Shown: piece by piece, positions 1 to 11,273 of the stretch | Numbering within the stretch: position 1 is the first letter of the stretch | How the letters are laid out: each line of letters starts with the position of its first letter | DNA from: Verticiella alkaliphila | Lineage (GTDB): Bacteria > Pseudomonadota > Gammaproteobacteria > Burkholderiales > Burkholderiaceae_B | Direction of reading: 5' to 3' | Length of the DNA: 64,000 nucleotides | Assembly: GCF_018904615.1 (NCBI RefSeq) | Contig: NZ_JADCNH010000014.1 | Location: 38,142 to 102,141 of the forward strand | Notes under the pieces: generated by a model | Databases searched by the model: none | Told to the model about the DNA's origin: nothing | Seen by the model: only the letters and a program-made list of their open reading frames with translations | Program-made: the position numbers and the translations under genes

Positions 1-165
1 CCCTGGTGGATTCTCGCCGGGCTCGTCTGGGGCTACGCCCTGGCCTGGGTGGGTCATTTCGCGTTCGAACACAACCGGCCGGCATCCTTCAAGCAGCCGC
101 TCTACAGCTTCCTGGGCGACTGGAAGATGTGGTGGCAGATGGTGACGGGGCGCATACCGCTCTGA
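1..165 (+). CDS. DUF962 / Mpo1-like membrane protein, C-terminal part
   Basis: An open frame enters from the left edge and stops at 163-165, giving the last 54 residues of a protein whose start lies outside the window. The motifs WVGHFAFEHNRPA and PLYSFLGDWKMWW are typical of the DUF962 family, small multi-pass membrane proteins related to yeast Mpo1, an iron-dependent dioxygenase of fatty-acid alpha-oxidation. The bacterial role is not established. The family call rests on motif recognition only. Confidence 0.7.
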   Translation, partial: PWWILAGLVWGYALAWVGHFAFEHNRPASFKQPLYSFLGDWKMWWQMVTGRIPL

Positions 166-267
166 CGGCCGGCGGGGGGTGCTGCATCGCAGCGATGGGC
201 ATGAGGCTTGCTCGATTCTGGGCATTGCGTGCCTGCCGGCGCGCCTCTCACGCGACAGGAGTCTGCC

Positions 268-846
268 ATGACTGCCCCTCTCCAGGACCGCAAGGTCGCC
301 ATTCTCGTCACCGACAATTTTGAACAGGTGGAGCTCACCAGCCCGCGCCAGGCCCTGGAGCGCGCAGGTGCCACGGTCCACATCGTCTCGGCCAAGCCCG
401 GTCAGGTGCGTGGCATGCACCACGATGAGAAAGCCGACAGCTTTCCCGTCGACGCCACCTTCGAGGACGTGGATCCGACGCAATACGCCGGCGTCGTGCT
501 GCCAGGCGGCGTCTTCAATTCGGATGCGATCCGGGTCGAGGAAGGCGCGCAGCGCTTCGTGCAGGGCATCCATGAGCAAGGCAAGCCGATTGCAGTGATC
601 TGCCATGGGGCGTGGCTGCTGGTGTCGGCAGGCCTGGTCGATGGCCGCCAGCTCACGAGCTACCCCACCCTGCAGGATGACATCCGCAACGCGGGCGGCG
701 AATGGGTGGACGAGGAAGTCGTGCTGGACGGCAACTTCATCAGCAGCCGCAAGCCCGATGACCTGCCCGCGTTCAACGCCAAGCTGGTCGAAGCGCTGAG
801 CGGGGACGAAGCGGTCACCGAAACGTCGCCCGCCCAGCCCACCTGA
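268..846 (+). CDS. PfpI/DJ-1 family protein (YhbO/YraA-like deglycase or protease)
   Basis: This 192-residue protein belongs to the DJ-1/PfpI superfamily, cytosolic enzymes variously described as proteases, glyoxalases or protein deglycases acting in stress defence. The nucleophile-elbow motif AVICHGAW places the reactive cysteine at Cys112, and an acidic residue near Glu19 in DNFEQVE fits the usual partner. The length matches the single-domain family. I chose the ATG at 268 because AGGAG at 257-261 precedes it by 6 nt; an in-frame ATG at 208 has no ribosome site. It is probably monocistronic, since a strong hairpin follows at 939-967. The actual substrate cannot be told from sequence. Confidence 0.88.
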   Translation: MTAPLQDRKVAILVTDNFEQVELTSPRQALERAGATVHIVSAKPGQVRGMHHDEKADSFPVDATFEDVDPTQYAGVVLPGGVFNSDAIRVEEGAQRFVQGIHEQGKPIAVICHGAWLLVSAGLVDGRQLTSYPTLQDDIRNAGGEWVDEEVVLDGNFISSRKPDDLPAFNAKLVEALSGDEAVTETSPAQPT

Positions 847-3060
<2,214 letters not shown>

Positions 3061-3095
3061 ACCCGACTCACCCTTGCGCGAGCGCCGAACGTTGC

Positions 3096-3126
3096 GCGAC
3101 AGCACGGCACGAACCCGTGCTGTCGC
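3096..3126 (+). terminator. 12-bp hairpin between thiC and thiG
   Basis: GCGACAGCACGG (3096-3107) and CCGTGCTGTCGC (3115-3126) form a perfect 12-bp stem with a 7-nt loop. No T-run follows, so it may be an attenuating or mRNA-stabilising hairpin rather than a full terminator. Confidence 0.4.
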
Positions 3127-3166
3127 GTCCGGCTGACCCCGGCGTCGTAGTACCATCCTACCCACC

Positions 3167-3979
3167 ATGACTGACACACTCACCATCGCCGGCAAGGACT
3201 ATCGCTCCCGCCTCCTCGTGGGCACCGGCAAGTACCGCGACTTCGATCAGACCCGTGCCGCCATCGACGCGAGCGGCGCCGAGATCGTCACCGTGGCCAT
3301 CCGCCGCACCAACATCGGCCAGAACGCGAACGAACCGAGCCTGCTCGATTACCTGCCGCCGGATCAGTACACGCTGCTGCCGAACACGGCGGGCTGCTAC
3401 ACGGCCGACGACGCCGTGCGCACGCTGCGCCTCGCGCGCGAGCTGCTCGACGGACACAAGCTCGTCAAGCTCGAAGTGCTGGGCGATCCGCACACCCTCT
3501 TTCCCAACATGCCCGAAACCCTGGCTGCCGCGAAGACGCTGGTGGCCGATGGCTTCGACGTGATGGTCTATTGCACGGACGATCCGGTGCAGGCGCGCAT
3601 GCTGGAAGACATCGGGTGCGTGGCGGTGATGCCGCTCGCCTCGCTGATCGGCTCGGGCATGGGCATCCTCAATCCGTGGAACCTGAAACTCATCATCGAG
3701 CAGGCCCGCGTGCCGGTGCTCGTCGATGCGGGCGTGGGCACGGCGAGCGACGCCGCGGTGGCCATGGAGCTGGGTTGCGACGGCGTGCTGATGAACACCG
3801 CGATCGCCGCCGCGGACGACCCGATCGCCATGGCGCAAGCCATGAATCTGGCCGTGCAGGCGGGCCGCCTGGCCTACCGGGCCGGCCGCATGCCGCGCAA
3901 GACGTACAGCGCCGCCCCGAGCTCGCCCACGGGCGGCATGATCGCACCGAGCCGCCCGGCCACGGGCCAACCGGCGTGA
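3167..3979 (+). CDS. thiG: Thiazole synthase ThiG
   Basis: ThiG builds the thiazole phosphate moiety of thiamine from deoxyxylulose phosphate, dehydroglycine and the thiocarboxylate of ThiS. The 270-residue protein is a TIM barrel with the Schiff-base lysine at Lys101 in LVKLEVLGD and the phosphate-binding segments DAGVGTASD and MNTAIA. No Shine-Dalgarno sequence is visible before the ATG. It follows thiC by 106 bp and its stop overlaps the apaH start. Unusually, thiS, thiO and thiE are not adjacent, so the sulfur-carrier protein must be encoded elsewhere. Confidence 0.95.
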   Translation: MTDTLTIAGKDYRSRLLVGTGKYRDFDQTRAAIDASGAEIVTVAIRRTNIGQNANEPSLLDYLPPDQYTLLPNTAGCYTADDAVRTLRLARELLDGHKLVKLEVLGDPHTLFPNMPETLAAAKTLVADGFDVMVYCTDDPVQARMLEDIGCVAVMPLASLIGSGMGILNPWNLKLIIEQARVPVLVDAGVGTASDAAVAMELGCDGVLMNTAIAAADDPIAMAQAMNLAVQAGRLAYRAGRMPRKTYSAAPSSPTGGMIAPSRPATGQPA

Positions 3980-4827
3980 TGAGCACGGCACAGGACCGCA
4001 ACGTCTGGGCCGTGGGCGATCTGCAGGGCTGCTGCTCGGCGTTCGACGCGCTGCTGCAGCATCCGCACGTCGCCGAGGACACCGACGCGCAGTTCTGGCT
4101 CGCGGGCGATCTCGTCAACCGCGGACCCCAGTCGCTCGGCACCCTGCGCCACGTGATGGCGCTGGGCGATCGGGCGATCAGTGTGCTGGGCAATCACGAT
4201 CTGCACCTGCTCGCGGCGGCCGCGGGCGAGCGCAAGCTGCGCCGCAGCGACACGCTGGCCGAGATTCTCGACGCGCACGACGCGCGCGAGATCATCGACT
4301 GGGTACGACATCGTCCCCTCGCACACGCCGGGCATGGTCACCTGATGATCCATGCAGGCGTGCTGCCCGGCTGGACGCCCGAGGACGTGCTCGCGCGGGC
4401 GGCAGAGGTCGAGACCGTGCTGCGCGGTCCCGACTGGAAGCGGTTCATGGCGAGCATGTATGGCGACGAGCCCGCCGCCTGGCGCAACGGCCTGCGTGGC
4501 ATGGACCGCCTGCGCGTCATCGTCAATGCCCTCACCCGCCTGCGCTTTTGCAGCGCCAAGGGCGTGATGGAGTTCGAGACCAAGTCCGAGGCCGACGACG
4601 CTCCGGCCGGCTTCATGCCGTGGTTCGACGTACCTGAGCGCCGTACCGCAGGCACACCCATCGTCTTCGGGCACTGGTCCACGCTCGGGCTCAAACTCAC
4701 CGACGACCTGCTCGCGCTGGACACGGGCTGCGTCTGGGGCGGAAAGCTCACCGCCGTGCGCCTGCAGGATCGCGCTTTGGTGCAGATCGATTGCGCCGCC
4801 ATGCCGGGCGTGCGCGCGCCACGCTGA
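3979..4827 (+). CDS. apaH: Bis(5'-nucleosyl)-tetraphosphatase (symmetrical) ApaH
   Basis: ApaH hydrolyses Ap4A to two ADP and also removes Np4 caps from RNA. It is a cytosolic metallophosphatase. The 282 residues contain the phosphoesterase signatures GDLQGC, GDLVNRGP, GNHDLHLL and FGHWSTLGL, plus LDTGCVWGG near the end, all typical of the symmetrical enzyme. The ATG at 3979 shares one base with the thiG stop codon (TGATG), and no separate ribosome site is visible, so translation is probably coupled to thiG. Confidence 0.93.
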   Translation: MSTAQDRNVWAVGDLQGCCSAFDALLQHPHVAEDTDAQFWLAGDLVNRGPQSLGTLRHVMALGDRAISVLGNHDLHLLAAAAGERKLRRSDTLAEILDAHDAREIIDWVRHRPLAHAGHGHLMIHAGVLPGWTPEDVLARAAEVETVLRGPDWKRFMASMYGDEPAAWRNGLRGMDRLRVIVNALTRLRFCSAKGVMEFETKSEADDAPAGFMPWFDVPERRTAGTPIVFGHWSTLGLKLTDDLLALDTGCVWGGKLTAVRLQDRALVQIDCAAMPGVRAPR

Positions 4828-4884
4828 CGCGCCGCGAGGCCAGCGCCGCGGGCCTGTCGCCAGCGTGTTCCTTGGCCATGCCGT

Positions 4885-6231
4885 TCAGCGGTCGAGTTCG
4901 GCCGCCAGGGCCGTCTTCTCTGCACCCGGCTTCACCGCGCCCGCCACGCGCTCCGGCGCGAACACCAACGTGAACGTACTGCCGCGACCGGGCTCGCTCG
5001 CGATGCCAAGTTCGGCATCATGGCGCATGGCCACGTGCTTGACGATGGCCAGCCCCAGGCCAGTCCCACCCGAGGCGCGCGAGCGGCTGCGGTCCACGCG
5101 ATAGAAGCGCTCGGTGAGGCGCGGCAGATGCTTGGCCTCGACGCCGATGCCCGTATCGGTCACTGTCAACGTCGGGCTGCCTTCCTCCCCCAGGCACCAC
5201 GTGACGGACACGGTGCCGCCTGCAGGCGTGTAGCGCACGGCATTGACGACGAGATTGGACACGGCCGATGCCAGCTCCGTGGCGGTGCCGTGCACGTCCA
5301 GCCCGGGCGTGATGTTCCACTGCAAGGTGTGTTGCCCACCCGAAAGCGCCGTGGCCTGCTGACGCACGGTATCGATGATGGCCACCATGCCGGCAGCTGA
5401 CGGATGCTCGTGCACCCGGCTCGACTCCAGGGTGGACAGCGTGAGCAGATCGGCGACCAGGCTCTGCATGCGCTGCGACTGCTCGTGCATCATCTCGAAG
5501 TACTGGCCCTGCTGCTCGGGGGCAATGGCACCTGGGGGGGCATCCCGGATCGTCTCCAGGAATCCCATCAGCACCGTGAGCGGCGTGCGCAGCTCGTGCG
5601 AGACGTTGGCGACGAAATCGCGCCGCGTCGTCTCCAGTCGTTCGATCTGCGTGACGTCGCGCGCCACCAGCAGACGCTGGCGACGGCCGTAGTCGATGAA
5701 CTGCACCATGAGCTGGCGATCGGAATGCGCGGGCGAGGGCACGACGCGCGGCTCCGGCCATTCCGACTGCTGGGCGTAGCGCACGAATTCCGGGCTGCGC
5801 ACCAGATTGAGCAGGTTCTGTCCGCGATCGGCCGGCAGGCGGATCCCCAGATTGCGCCGTGCCTCGCGGTTGCACCAGTCGATGTGGAAGTCTTCCGTGA
5901 GCGTGACCACGCCATCGGGCAAGGCCTGCGAGGCGGCGAGCCAGCTCTGCACCGTCTCGCGCGCCTCGGCGATGTCCCGTTCCTGCTTGCGCTGATGACG
6001 ATGCAGGCGCACCAGCGCCTCTTCCCAGCTGCCCGTGGCCGCGGGCGGTGCCTGGCGCATGTCCGCCGTCCAGGCGAGCAGCCGCGACAGGCCGCGCAGG
6101 TGCAGCACGAGCAGGAACAGGAGGCCGGCCGAGAAGCCGATCCAGCCTGCGTTGCCGCCGAAGGCGGCCCGCAGGATCAGGGCACCCGCCGCGATCAGCA
6201 GGAGCCAGAAGAGATTGCGCAACCAAAGCAT
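4885..6231 (-). CDS. phoR: Phosphate regulon sensor histidine kinase PhoR
   Basis: PhoR is the inner-membrane kinase that phosphorylates PhoB when phosphate is scarce. The 448-residue protein begins with two hydrophobic segments (about 7-45), followed by a linker, a PAS-like domain (about 95-195), a HisKA box with phospho-acceptor His212 in NVSHELRTPL, and an ATPase domain with NLVVNAVRYTP, DTGIGV and GGTGLGLAIV. It lies 99 bp downstream of phoB on the same strand and ends convergently with apaH. No pst or phoU genes are in the window. Confidence 0.95.
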   Translation of the reverse strand: MLWLRNLFWLLLIAAGALILRAAFGGNAGWIGFSAGLLFLLVLHLRGLSRLLAWTADMRQAPPAATGSWEEALVRLHRHQRKQERDIAEARETVQSWLAASQALPDGVVTLTEDFHIDWCNREARRNLGIRLPADRGQNLLNLVRSPEFVRYAQQSEWPEPRVVPSPAHSDRQLMVQFIDYGRRQRLLVARDVTQIERLETTRRDFVANVSHELRTPLTVLMGFLETIRDAPPGAIAPEQQGQYFEMMHEQSQRMQSLVADLLTLSTLESSRVHEHPSAAGMVAIIDTVRQQATALSGGQHTLQWNITPGLDVHGTATELASAVSNLVVNAVRYTPAGGTVSVTWCLGEEGSPTLTVTDTGIGVEAKHLPRLTERFYRVDRSRSRASGGTGLGLAIVKHVAMRHDAELGIASEPGRGSTFTLVFAPERVAGAVKPGAEKTALAAELDR

Positions 6232-6330
6232 GGGATGACGGCGTCCAGGGCGTACGACAGGCCAGGCGTGGCCGGCGATCCGGGCATCAGCGCGCGCGGC
6301 ACGGCGCGGTGGCCGGCCGCGTCAGGGCGC

Positions 6331-7032
6331 CTATGATACTTTTTCCGGCCGGGCGGCGAAGCGGTAGCCACTGCCACGCACGGTCTCGACGTGGCGGTCG
6401 TGGCCGGTGGCATGCAAGGCCTTGCGCAGACGGCGGATGTGCACGTCCACCGTGCGTTCCTCGACGAAGACGTGATCGCCCCAGACCTGATCCAGGAGCT
6501 GCGTGCGCGAGAACACGCGCTCCGGATGCGTCATGAAGAAGTGCAGCAGGCGGAATTCCGTGGGACCGACGGTGAGCGGGTGTTCGTTGCCCGCGACCCG
6601 GTGCGTGGCCGGGTCCAGCCGCAGGCCCGCCACTTCGATGAGATCGTCCGTGAGCTGGGGGGCGCGACGGCGCAGCACAGCCTTGATGCGGGCCATCAGC
6701 TCGCGCGGCGAGAAAGGCTTGGTGATGTAGTCGTCGGCGCCCACCTCCAGGCCTTCGACCTTGTCCTGCTCGTCGCTCTTGGCGGTGAGCATGATGAGGG
6801 GCACATCGCGGGTGCGGGCTTCGCCACGCAGCTTGCGTGCGAGCGAGATACCCGAGGCACCCGGCAGCATCCAGTCGAGCAGGATGAGATCGGGCAGTTC
6901 GCCGCGGATCACGTGCTGCGCTGCCTCGGCGTCGTCAGCGCGCAGCACCCGGTGGCCGGCGAGCCCCAGGTTCACCGCGATGAGTTCCTGGATCGCGGGC
7001 TCGTCCTCGACCACCAATACCGTACTCGACAT
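6331..7032 (-). CDS. phoB: Phosphate regulon response regulator PhoB
   Basis: PhoB is an OmpR-family transcription factor that activates phosphate-starvation genes when phosphorylated by PhoR. The 233 residues comprise a receiver domain with acidic pocket VVEDE and phospho-acceptor Asp53 in LLDWMLPG, conserved Lys in TKPFSPREL, and a winged-helix output domain with [20 protein letters not shown], which is characteristic of PhoB. It is transcribed with phoR and divergently from the DUF971 gene. CTGTCA-like words occur in the 121-bp intergenic region but not at ideal Pho-box spacing. Confidence 0.96.
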   Translation of the reverse strand: MSSTVLVVEDEPAIQELIAVNLGLAGHRVLRADDAEAAQHVIRGELPDLILLDWMLPGASGISLARKLRGEARTRDVPLIMLTAKSDEQDKVEGLEVGADDYITKPFSPRELMARIKAVLRRRAPQLTDDLIEVAGLRLDPATHRVAGNEHPLTVGPTEFRLLHFFMTHPERVFSRTQLLDQVWGDHVFVEERTVDVHIRRLRKALHATGHDRHVETVRGSGYRFAARPEKVS

Positions 7033-7153
7033 GAAGAAAATCTCGAAGAATGACGGTTGCGATAGTATGGCCGAATTGTTGCAGTCACATGACGCGGATC
7101 ATGCCTGTCACACGCCGTTGTCATATTTCGATCGCCCCCCTCTGAGGAACGCC

Positions 7154-7567
7154 ATGGCCGGCCTCACCCCCGCCACCCCCCATCCCGTCAATCTCGTCGT
7201 GCACCAGCGCTCGCGCGTGCTCGAAGTCGCCTTCGACAATGGCGAGACCTATCGCCTGCCCTTCGAACTGCTGCGCGTCTACAGCCCTTCGGCGGAAGTG
7301 CGCGGCCACGGGCAGGGCCAGGAGATCCTGCAGACAGGCAAGCGCGAGGTGGACATCGTGGCCATGGAGCCGGTGGGAAACTATGGCGTGCGCCCGCGCT
7401 TTTCGGATGGCCACGAAACCGGCATCTATTCGTGGGACGTCCTGTATGACCTGGGCGCGCATCAGGAAGCGCGCTGGGCCGACTACCTGGCCCGCCTGGA
7501 GGCTGCAGGTGCCAGCCGCGATCCCATGACCGAGACGACCCTGCAACGGCCGGGTGCGGTAAAGTGA
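7154..7567 (+). CDS. DUF971 (GBBH-like) protein upstream of ubiE
   Basis: This 137-residue protein is a DUF971 family member, related to the N-terminal zinc-binding-like domain of gamma-butyrobetaine hydroxylase. Family hallmarks are [40 protein letters not shown] and [12 protein letters not shown]. The ATG at 7154 is preceded by GAGGA at 7144-7148. In betaproteobacteria this gene commonly precedes ubiE, and here ubiE starts 25 bp later, so the two are probably co-transcribed. A role in iron-sulfur or quinone metabolism is only inferred from that linkage. Confidence 0.85.
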   Translation: MAGLTPATPHPVNLVVHQRSRVLEVAFDNGETYRLPFELLRVYSPSAEVRGHGQGQEILQTGKREVDIVAMEPVGNYGVRPRFSDGHETGIYSWDVLYDLGAHQEARWADYLARLEAAGASRDPMTETTLQRPGAVK

Positions 7568-7592
7568 CGGCATTCCACTCGACCCCACGCTC

Positions 7593-8360
7593 ATGACTGC
7601 TGGCTCCTCCCCGAACGCCAATCCCGCCCCGGGCACCACCCATTTCGGCTTCCAGACGGTGGCCGAGGACGAGAAGCACCGGCGCGTGGCCGAGGTGTTC
7701 CATTCCGTGGCCCAGCGCTACGACGTCATGAACGACATGATGTCGGGCGGCCTGCACCGGGTCTGGAAGCATTTCACCGTCAGCCGCGCCAACGTGCGTC
7801 CAGGCATGAAGGTGCTGGACATCGCCGGCGGCACGGGCGATCTTGCCCGCGCCTTCGCCAAGCGCGCGGGCCCCACGGGCGAGGTCTGGCTCACGGACAT
7901 CAACGATTCCATGCTGCGCGTGGGCCGCGATCGCCTGCTCGACAAGGGCGTGCTGTCGCCCGTGGCGGTCTGCGATGCCGAGAAGCTCCCGTTCCCGGAC
8001 GCGTATTTCGATCGGGTCTCCGTGGCCTTCGGCCTGCGCAACATGACCCACAAGGACCGGGCACTCGCCGAGATGACGCGCGTGCTCAAGCCGGGCGGCA
8101 AGCTGCTCGTGCTCGAGTTCTCGCGCGTGGCGGCGCCCCTGGCGCCGGCCTACGACTGGTATTCCTTCAATATCCTGCCCTGGCTCGGCAAGCGCATCGC
8201 CAATGACGAGTCGAGCTACCGCTACCTGGCCGAGTCGATCCGCATGCATCCGGACCAGGAGACCCTGGCCGGCATGCTGGCCGACGCGGGTCTTGCCCGG
8301 GTGCAGTATTTCAACCTGACGGCAGGCGTCTGCGCGCTGCACGAGGGCGTGCGGCTCTAA
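7593..8360 (+). CDS. ubiE: Ubiquinone/menaquinone C-methyltransferase UbiE
   Basis: UbiE is a SAM-dependent class I methyltransferase that adds the C-methyl group in ubiquinone (and menaquinone) biosynthesis. The 255 residues show the N-terminal [17 protein letters not shown] signature, the SAM-binding motif [12 protein letters not shown], and [11 protein letters not shown] and [11 protein letters not shown] typical of UbiE. It is the first ubiquinone gene of this segment; ubiJ-ubiB follow about 2.9 kb downstream on the same strand. Confidence 0.96.
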   Translation: MTAGSSPNANPAPGTTHFGFQTVAEDEKHRRVAEVFHSVAQRYDVMNDMMSGGLHRVWKHFTVSRANVRPGMKVLDIAGGTGDLARAFAKRAGPTGEVWLTDINDSMLRVGRDRLLDKGVLSPVAVCDAEKLPFPDAYFDRVSVAFGLRNMTHKDRALAEMTRVLKPGGKLLVLEFSRVAAPLAPAYDWYSFNILPWLGKRIANDESSYRYLAESIRMHPDQETLAGMLADAGLARVQYFNLTAGVCALHEGVRL

Positions 8361-8472
8361 ACCGACGCCAGGCGCTTGGGGGCTGCCACGGCCCCGGCGC
8401 CCCCGCATCCGGGGCTACTGATCGAGACTCCGTGCCCCCGCCTGGCCGGAACGAAAAATGCGAGCGATCGGC

Positions 8473-8500
8473 GGAACTTTCCCCCGCGCGCGCGATCTCA
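8473..8500 (+). promoter_or_regulatory. Candidate sigma-E (RpoE-type) promoter before the Tim44-like gene
   Basis: GGAACTT at 8473-8479 followed after 16 nt by TCTCA at 8496-8500 closely resembles the extracytoplasmic-stress sigma-E promoter pattern. It lies about 85 bp upstream of the Tim44-like gene. The match is by eye only. Confidence 0.4.
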
Positions 8501-8583
8501 ACAGGTACTGTTCCACCAAAGCACCTTAGATCATTCGGTGTTTCCCCAGGGAAGCACCCCAAGACAACTCGGAGATGCCCCAC

Positions 8584-9611
8584 ATGTCACGAAGCCTGAC
8601 CTCTCGCCTCTGCGCGATCGCCATCACCGTGTTCAGCACGGTGGCGATGCTCGCCGTGTCGTTCGAGGCCGAAGCCCAACGCAGACTGGGCGGCGGTAAC
8701 TTCGGTCGCCAATCCTCGAACGTGACGCAAATGCGCACGCCGGCCACGCCGCCCGCCGCCAACAGCGCTCGTACGGCACAAGGCCAGCCCAACACGCCGG
8801 CCGCGGCGCCGCAGGTACCGGCGCTGCTGCCGCGGGCGCGGCACGCTCCGGCGCGTCGCGCTGGTTCGGCCCCATCGCTGGCATTGCTGCCGGCCTGGGC
8901 ATCGCCGCGCTGCTCTCGAGCATGGGCCTGGGTGCCGCCGCTGCCGAGTTCATCGCCAGCCTGCTGCTCATCGGCCTCGTGGTCTTCGCGGTCATCTTCC
9001 TGGTTCGTCGTCTGATGGGAGGCGCCCGTCGCCAAGCCTACCAGGGCGCCAACCAGGCCAACCCCAACGTGATGCACCGTGCCGCGCAGCGTCCCGAGCC
9101 GGTCCAGCAGCCCCAGCTGCAGCCGCAGGCCGCGCCTCCGGCGTCGCTGTCGCGCCGCATCGGCATGCAGTCCACCGCCCACCCGGCCGTGGCTGCCACC
9201 AGCGCCGCGCCGGTCGACGGCACCTGGCACATCCCGGCGGGCTTCGACGTGCAGCAGTTCCTGCAGAACGCCAAGCAGCACTTCATCGCGCTGCAAGGCG
9301 CGTGGGATCGCAACGACCTCGCCGAAATGCGCGAGTACATGTCGGACGAGATGGTCGAAGCCCTGCGCGAGCCGCTCTCCCAGCGTGAAGCCGGCGGCAA
9401 GACGGACGTCATCCTGCTCAACGCCGAAATGCTGGGTGTGGAAACGATTCCGGAAGGCAATCTCGCCAGCGTGCGCTTCTCGGGCATGCTGAAGGACGAT
9501 TCCGGGCCCGAAGCCTACCGCTTCGAGGAAGTGTGGCACTTCCTGAAGCCGGTCCAGGGCGGTTGGGTGCTCGCCGGCATCCAGCAGATCCCGGTCGAAT
9601 ACGAAGGCTGA
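8584..9611 (+). pseudogene. Tim44-like domain membrane protein, one frame break
   Basis: The gene encodes a Tim44-like (Tim44/MRPL45 fold) protein conserved beside ubiE/ubiB in this group. The first frame, from ATG 8584 (GGAG at 8571-8574), gives a signal-like start, then LGGGNFGRQSSNV and an Ala/Pro-rich linker. Around 8796-8830 the sequence must shift by one base (net -1) to continue as SGASRWFGPIAG, a glycine-rich membrane segment, then the Tim44 domain from about 9230 to the stop at 9611. Both halves match the family in order, so this is one gene with a frame break in a GC-rich alanine tract, or a sequencing indel. Its function is unknown. Confidence 0.75.
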
Positions 9612-9647
9612 TCGATGGGCGGCCTCGCGCCGCCTCCGCTGCCTCGA

Positions 9648-9675
9648 AACCCGCGCTTCGGCGCGGGTTTTTTTT
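9648..9675 (+). terminator. Strong rho-independent terminator
   Basis: AACCCGCGC (9648-9656) pairs with GCGCGGGTT (9661-9669) around a TTCG tetraloop and runs into eight T residues (9668-9675). It ends the Tim44-like gene transcript and lies between it and the convergent diguanylate cyclase gene. Confidence 0.9.
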
Positions 9676-9692
9676 CGGGTGTGGCGCGTGCC

Positions 9693-10646
9693 TCAGTCGC
9701 TGGACTGCACGCCGGGCGGGTGATGCCAGGTCCACCCGCCCTCGCCCTTCTGCTTGACGCGATACAAGGCCTGGTCGGCTCGGCGCAACACCATCTGCAG
9801 CGATTCGCCATCCTGTGGATACAGCGCCACGCCGATACTCACGTCCAGAGTGAGACGCTGGCCCTCGACGTCGATCGGTTCGCACACGGCCGCGCGCAGT
9901 CGCCGGCACACCAGCGCTGCATCGGCGGGGTCGTTGAGCAAGGGCAGCAGCACGACGAACTCGTCGCCGCCCATTCGGCAGATCAGGTCGTCCTCGCGCA
10001 GACAGGACGACAACCGGCGCCCCACGATCGTGAGCACTTCGTCGCCCACGTCGTGGCCATGCTGGTCGTTCACGGCCTTGAAGCCGTCCAGGTCGGCCAT
10101 CAGCAGCGCCGCACTGCTGTGCTCGCGCTGCCCCTCGATGTCGGCCGTCCAGCGGTTCTGCAGGGCCCGCCGGTTCGCGAGGCCCGTGAGGGCGTCTTCG
10201 TCGGCGAGCCGCCGCAGGGCCTGGGCGGCCAACGCACGGTCCGAGACATCCTCGAACGTGGCGATCCCGATGCCGACGGAATGCAGCAGGATGCCGCGGT
10301 ACTGCACCGTGATCAGGCTGCCGTCGGCACGCACGGCCTGGACCTCCCAGGGCCCGATGTCCACAACGCCCTTGCCTGGCGGCTGCCAGAGATCGGCCCA
10401 CAGGCTGCGGGCCGCCAGGCGATCCGCCTCGCGCGGATAGGCGCCGTCGATCCAGCTGGACACGGTCGGAAAATCACCGAGCACGTAGCCAAAGAGCTGC
10501 GTGAATGCACGATTCATGAACTGGATGCGGCCGTCCTTCAGGGATGCCCAGGACAAGGCGATCGGCAAGGCATCGAGGATGACCGGCAGATCCTGCACGG
10601 GCAGCGCCGGGCCACGAGGAAGCTCATCGTCCGGGTGAGAATTCAC
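9693..10646 (-). CDS. PAS-GGDEF diguanylate cyclase
   Basis: The 317-residue protein makes the second messenger cyclic di-GMP from two GTP. An N-terminal PAS-like sensor (about residues 15-135) is followed by a GGDEF domain with the intact active site GGDEF at 226-230 and an intact product-inhibition I-site REDD at 217-220. No transmembrane segment is evident, so it is probably cytosolic. The start is GTG at 10646, supported by GGAG at 10654-10657. It is oriented against the ubiquinone genes on either side and looks like an insertion into that cluster. The sensed ligand is unknown. Confidence 0.92.
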   Translation of the reverse strand: MNSHPDDELPRGPALPVQDLPVILDALPIALSWASLKDGRIQFMNRAFTQLFGYVLGDFPTVSSWIDGAYPREADRLAARSLWADLWQPPGKGVVDIGPWEVQAVRADGSLITVQYRGILLHSVGIGIATFEDVSDRALAAQALRRLADEDALTGLANRRALQNRWTADIEGQREHSSAALLMADLDGFKAVNDQHGHDVGDEVLTIVGRRLSSCLREDDLICRMGGDEFVVLLPLLNDPADAALVCRRLRAAVCEPIDVEGQRLTLDVSIGVALYPQDGESLQMVLRRADQALYRVKQKGEGGWTWHHPPGVQSSD

Positions 10647-10802
10647 ACATATCTCCAGTGATACAGACCAGTGACGGCCTGGCCCGCGGCATCGCGGTGC
10701 GCCCTAAGCAAGAACCCGGCCGCACGAGCCCGCGTGCGCGCGCGGGAAACGTCTAACATGACCTCGCGCTGTCGTCGCCACAACGCCCACCTGGAAGCCA
10801 CC

Positions 10803-11156
10803 ATGATCGCCAGCGTCCTCATTGCCTTCGTTGCCATTATCCACGCCTACATCCTGGTGTTGGAGATGTTCCTGTGGACGCGTCCGGCCGGTCGCAAGGC
10901 CTTTGGTCTGACCGAAGACTTCGCCCGCGAGACCGCCACGCTGGCCGCCAACCAAGGGCTCTACAACGGTTTTCTCAGTGCCGGACTGGTGTATGGTCTG
11001 TTGCTCGGCCCGGAAGGTCATGCGTTCAAGGTGTTCTTCCTGGTCTGCGTAATCGTGGCCGGGGTCTATGGTGCTGCCACGGCGAGCCGGAAGATCCTCT
11101 TCGTCCAGGCCTTGCCTGCCGTCGCGGCGCTCGTCGCCCTGCTCGCCGGGGTGTGA
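10803..11156 (+). CDS. DUF1304 small membrane protein
   Basis: This 117-residue, four-segment integral membrane protein matches the DUF1304 family (FVAIIHAYILVLEMFLW, then NQGLYNGFLSAGL, then GVYGAATASRKILFVQ.LPA). The conserved Glu and Asn residues within predicted helices are present. I chose the ATG at 10803 because it gives the usual family length; an ATG at 10758 would add a polar, unrelated tail. No function is established. It sits alone between a divergent diguanylate cyclase and ubiJ. Confidence 0.8.
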   Translation: MIASVLIAFVAIIHAYILVLEMFLWTRPAGRKAFGLTEDFARETATLAANQGLYNGFLSAGLVYGLLLGPEGHAFKVFFLVCVIVAGVYGAATASRKILFVQALPAVAALVALLAGV

Positions 11157-11273
11157 TCGTCCCTCGCCTCGTGTCTGCCGCGCAGCGGCAGGCACCTTGT
11201 CCCGTCCCGCCCTGGCGTCACTGTCACACGGTATAACGGCAGCCGCGCCGCTTTTCATTAAAATCGGGACCTC

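Noticed and set aside
7105..7124. Possible Pho box (CTGTCAC and TTGTCAT) in front of phoB
   Set aside because: The repeats are 13 bp apart, whereas Pho-box repeats recur every 11 bp, so I do not call it a site.
8922..9611. Independent 229-residue gene starting inside the Tim44-like locus
   Set aside because: Similarity extends upstream of 8922 in the same frame (SGASRWFGPIAG), and there is no ribosome site; it is the 3' part of the broken gene.
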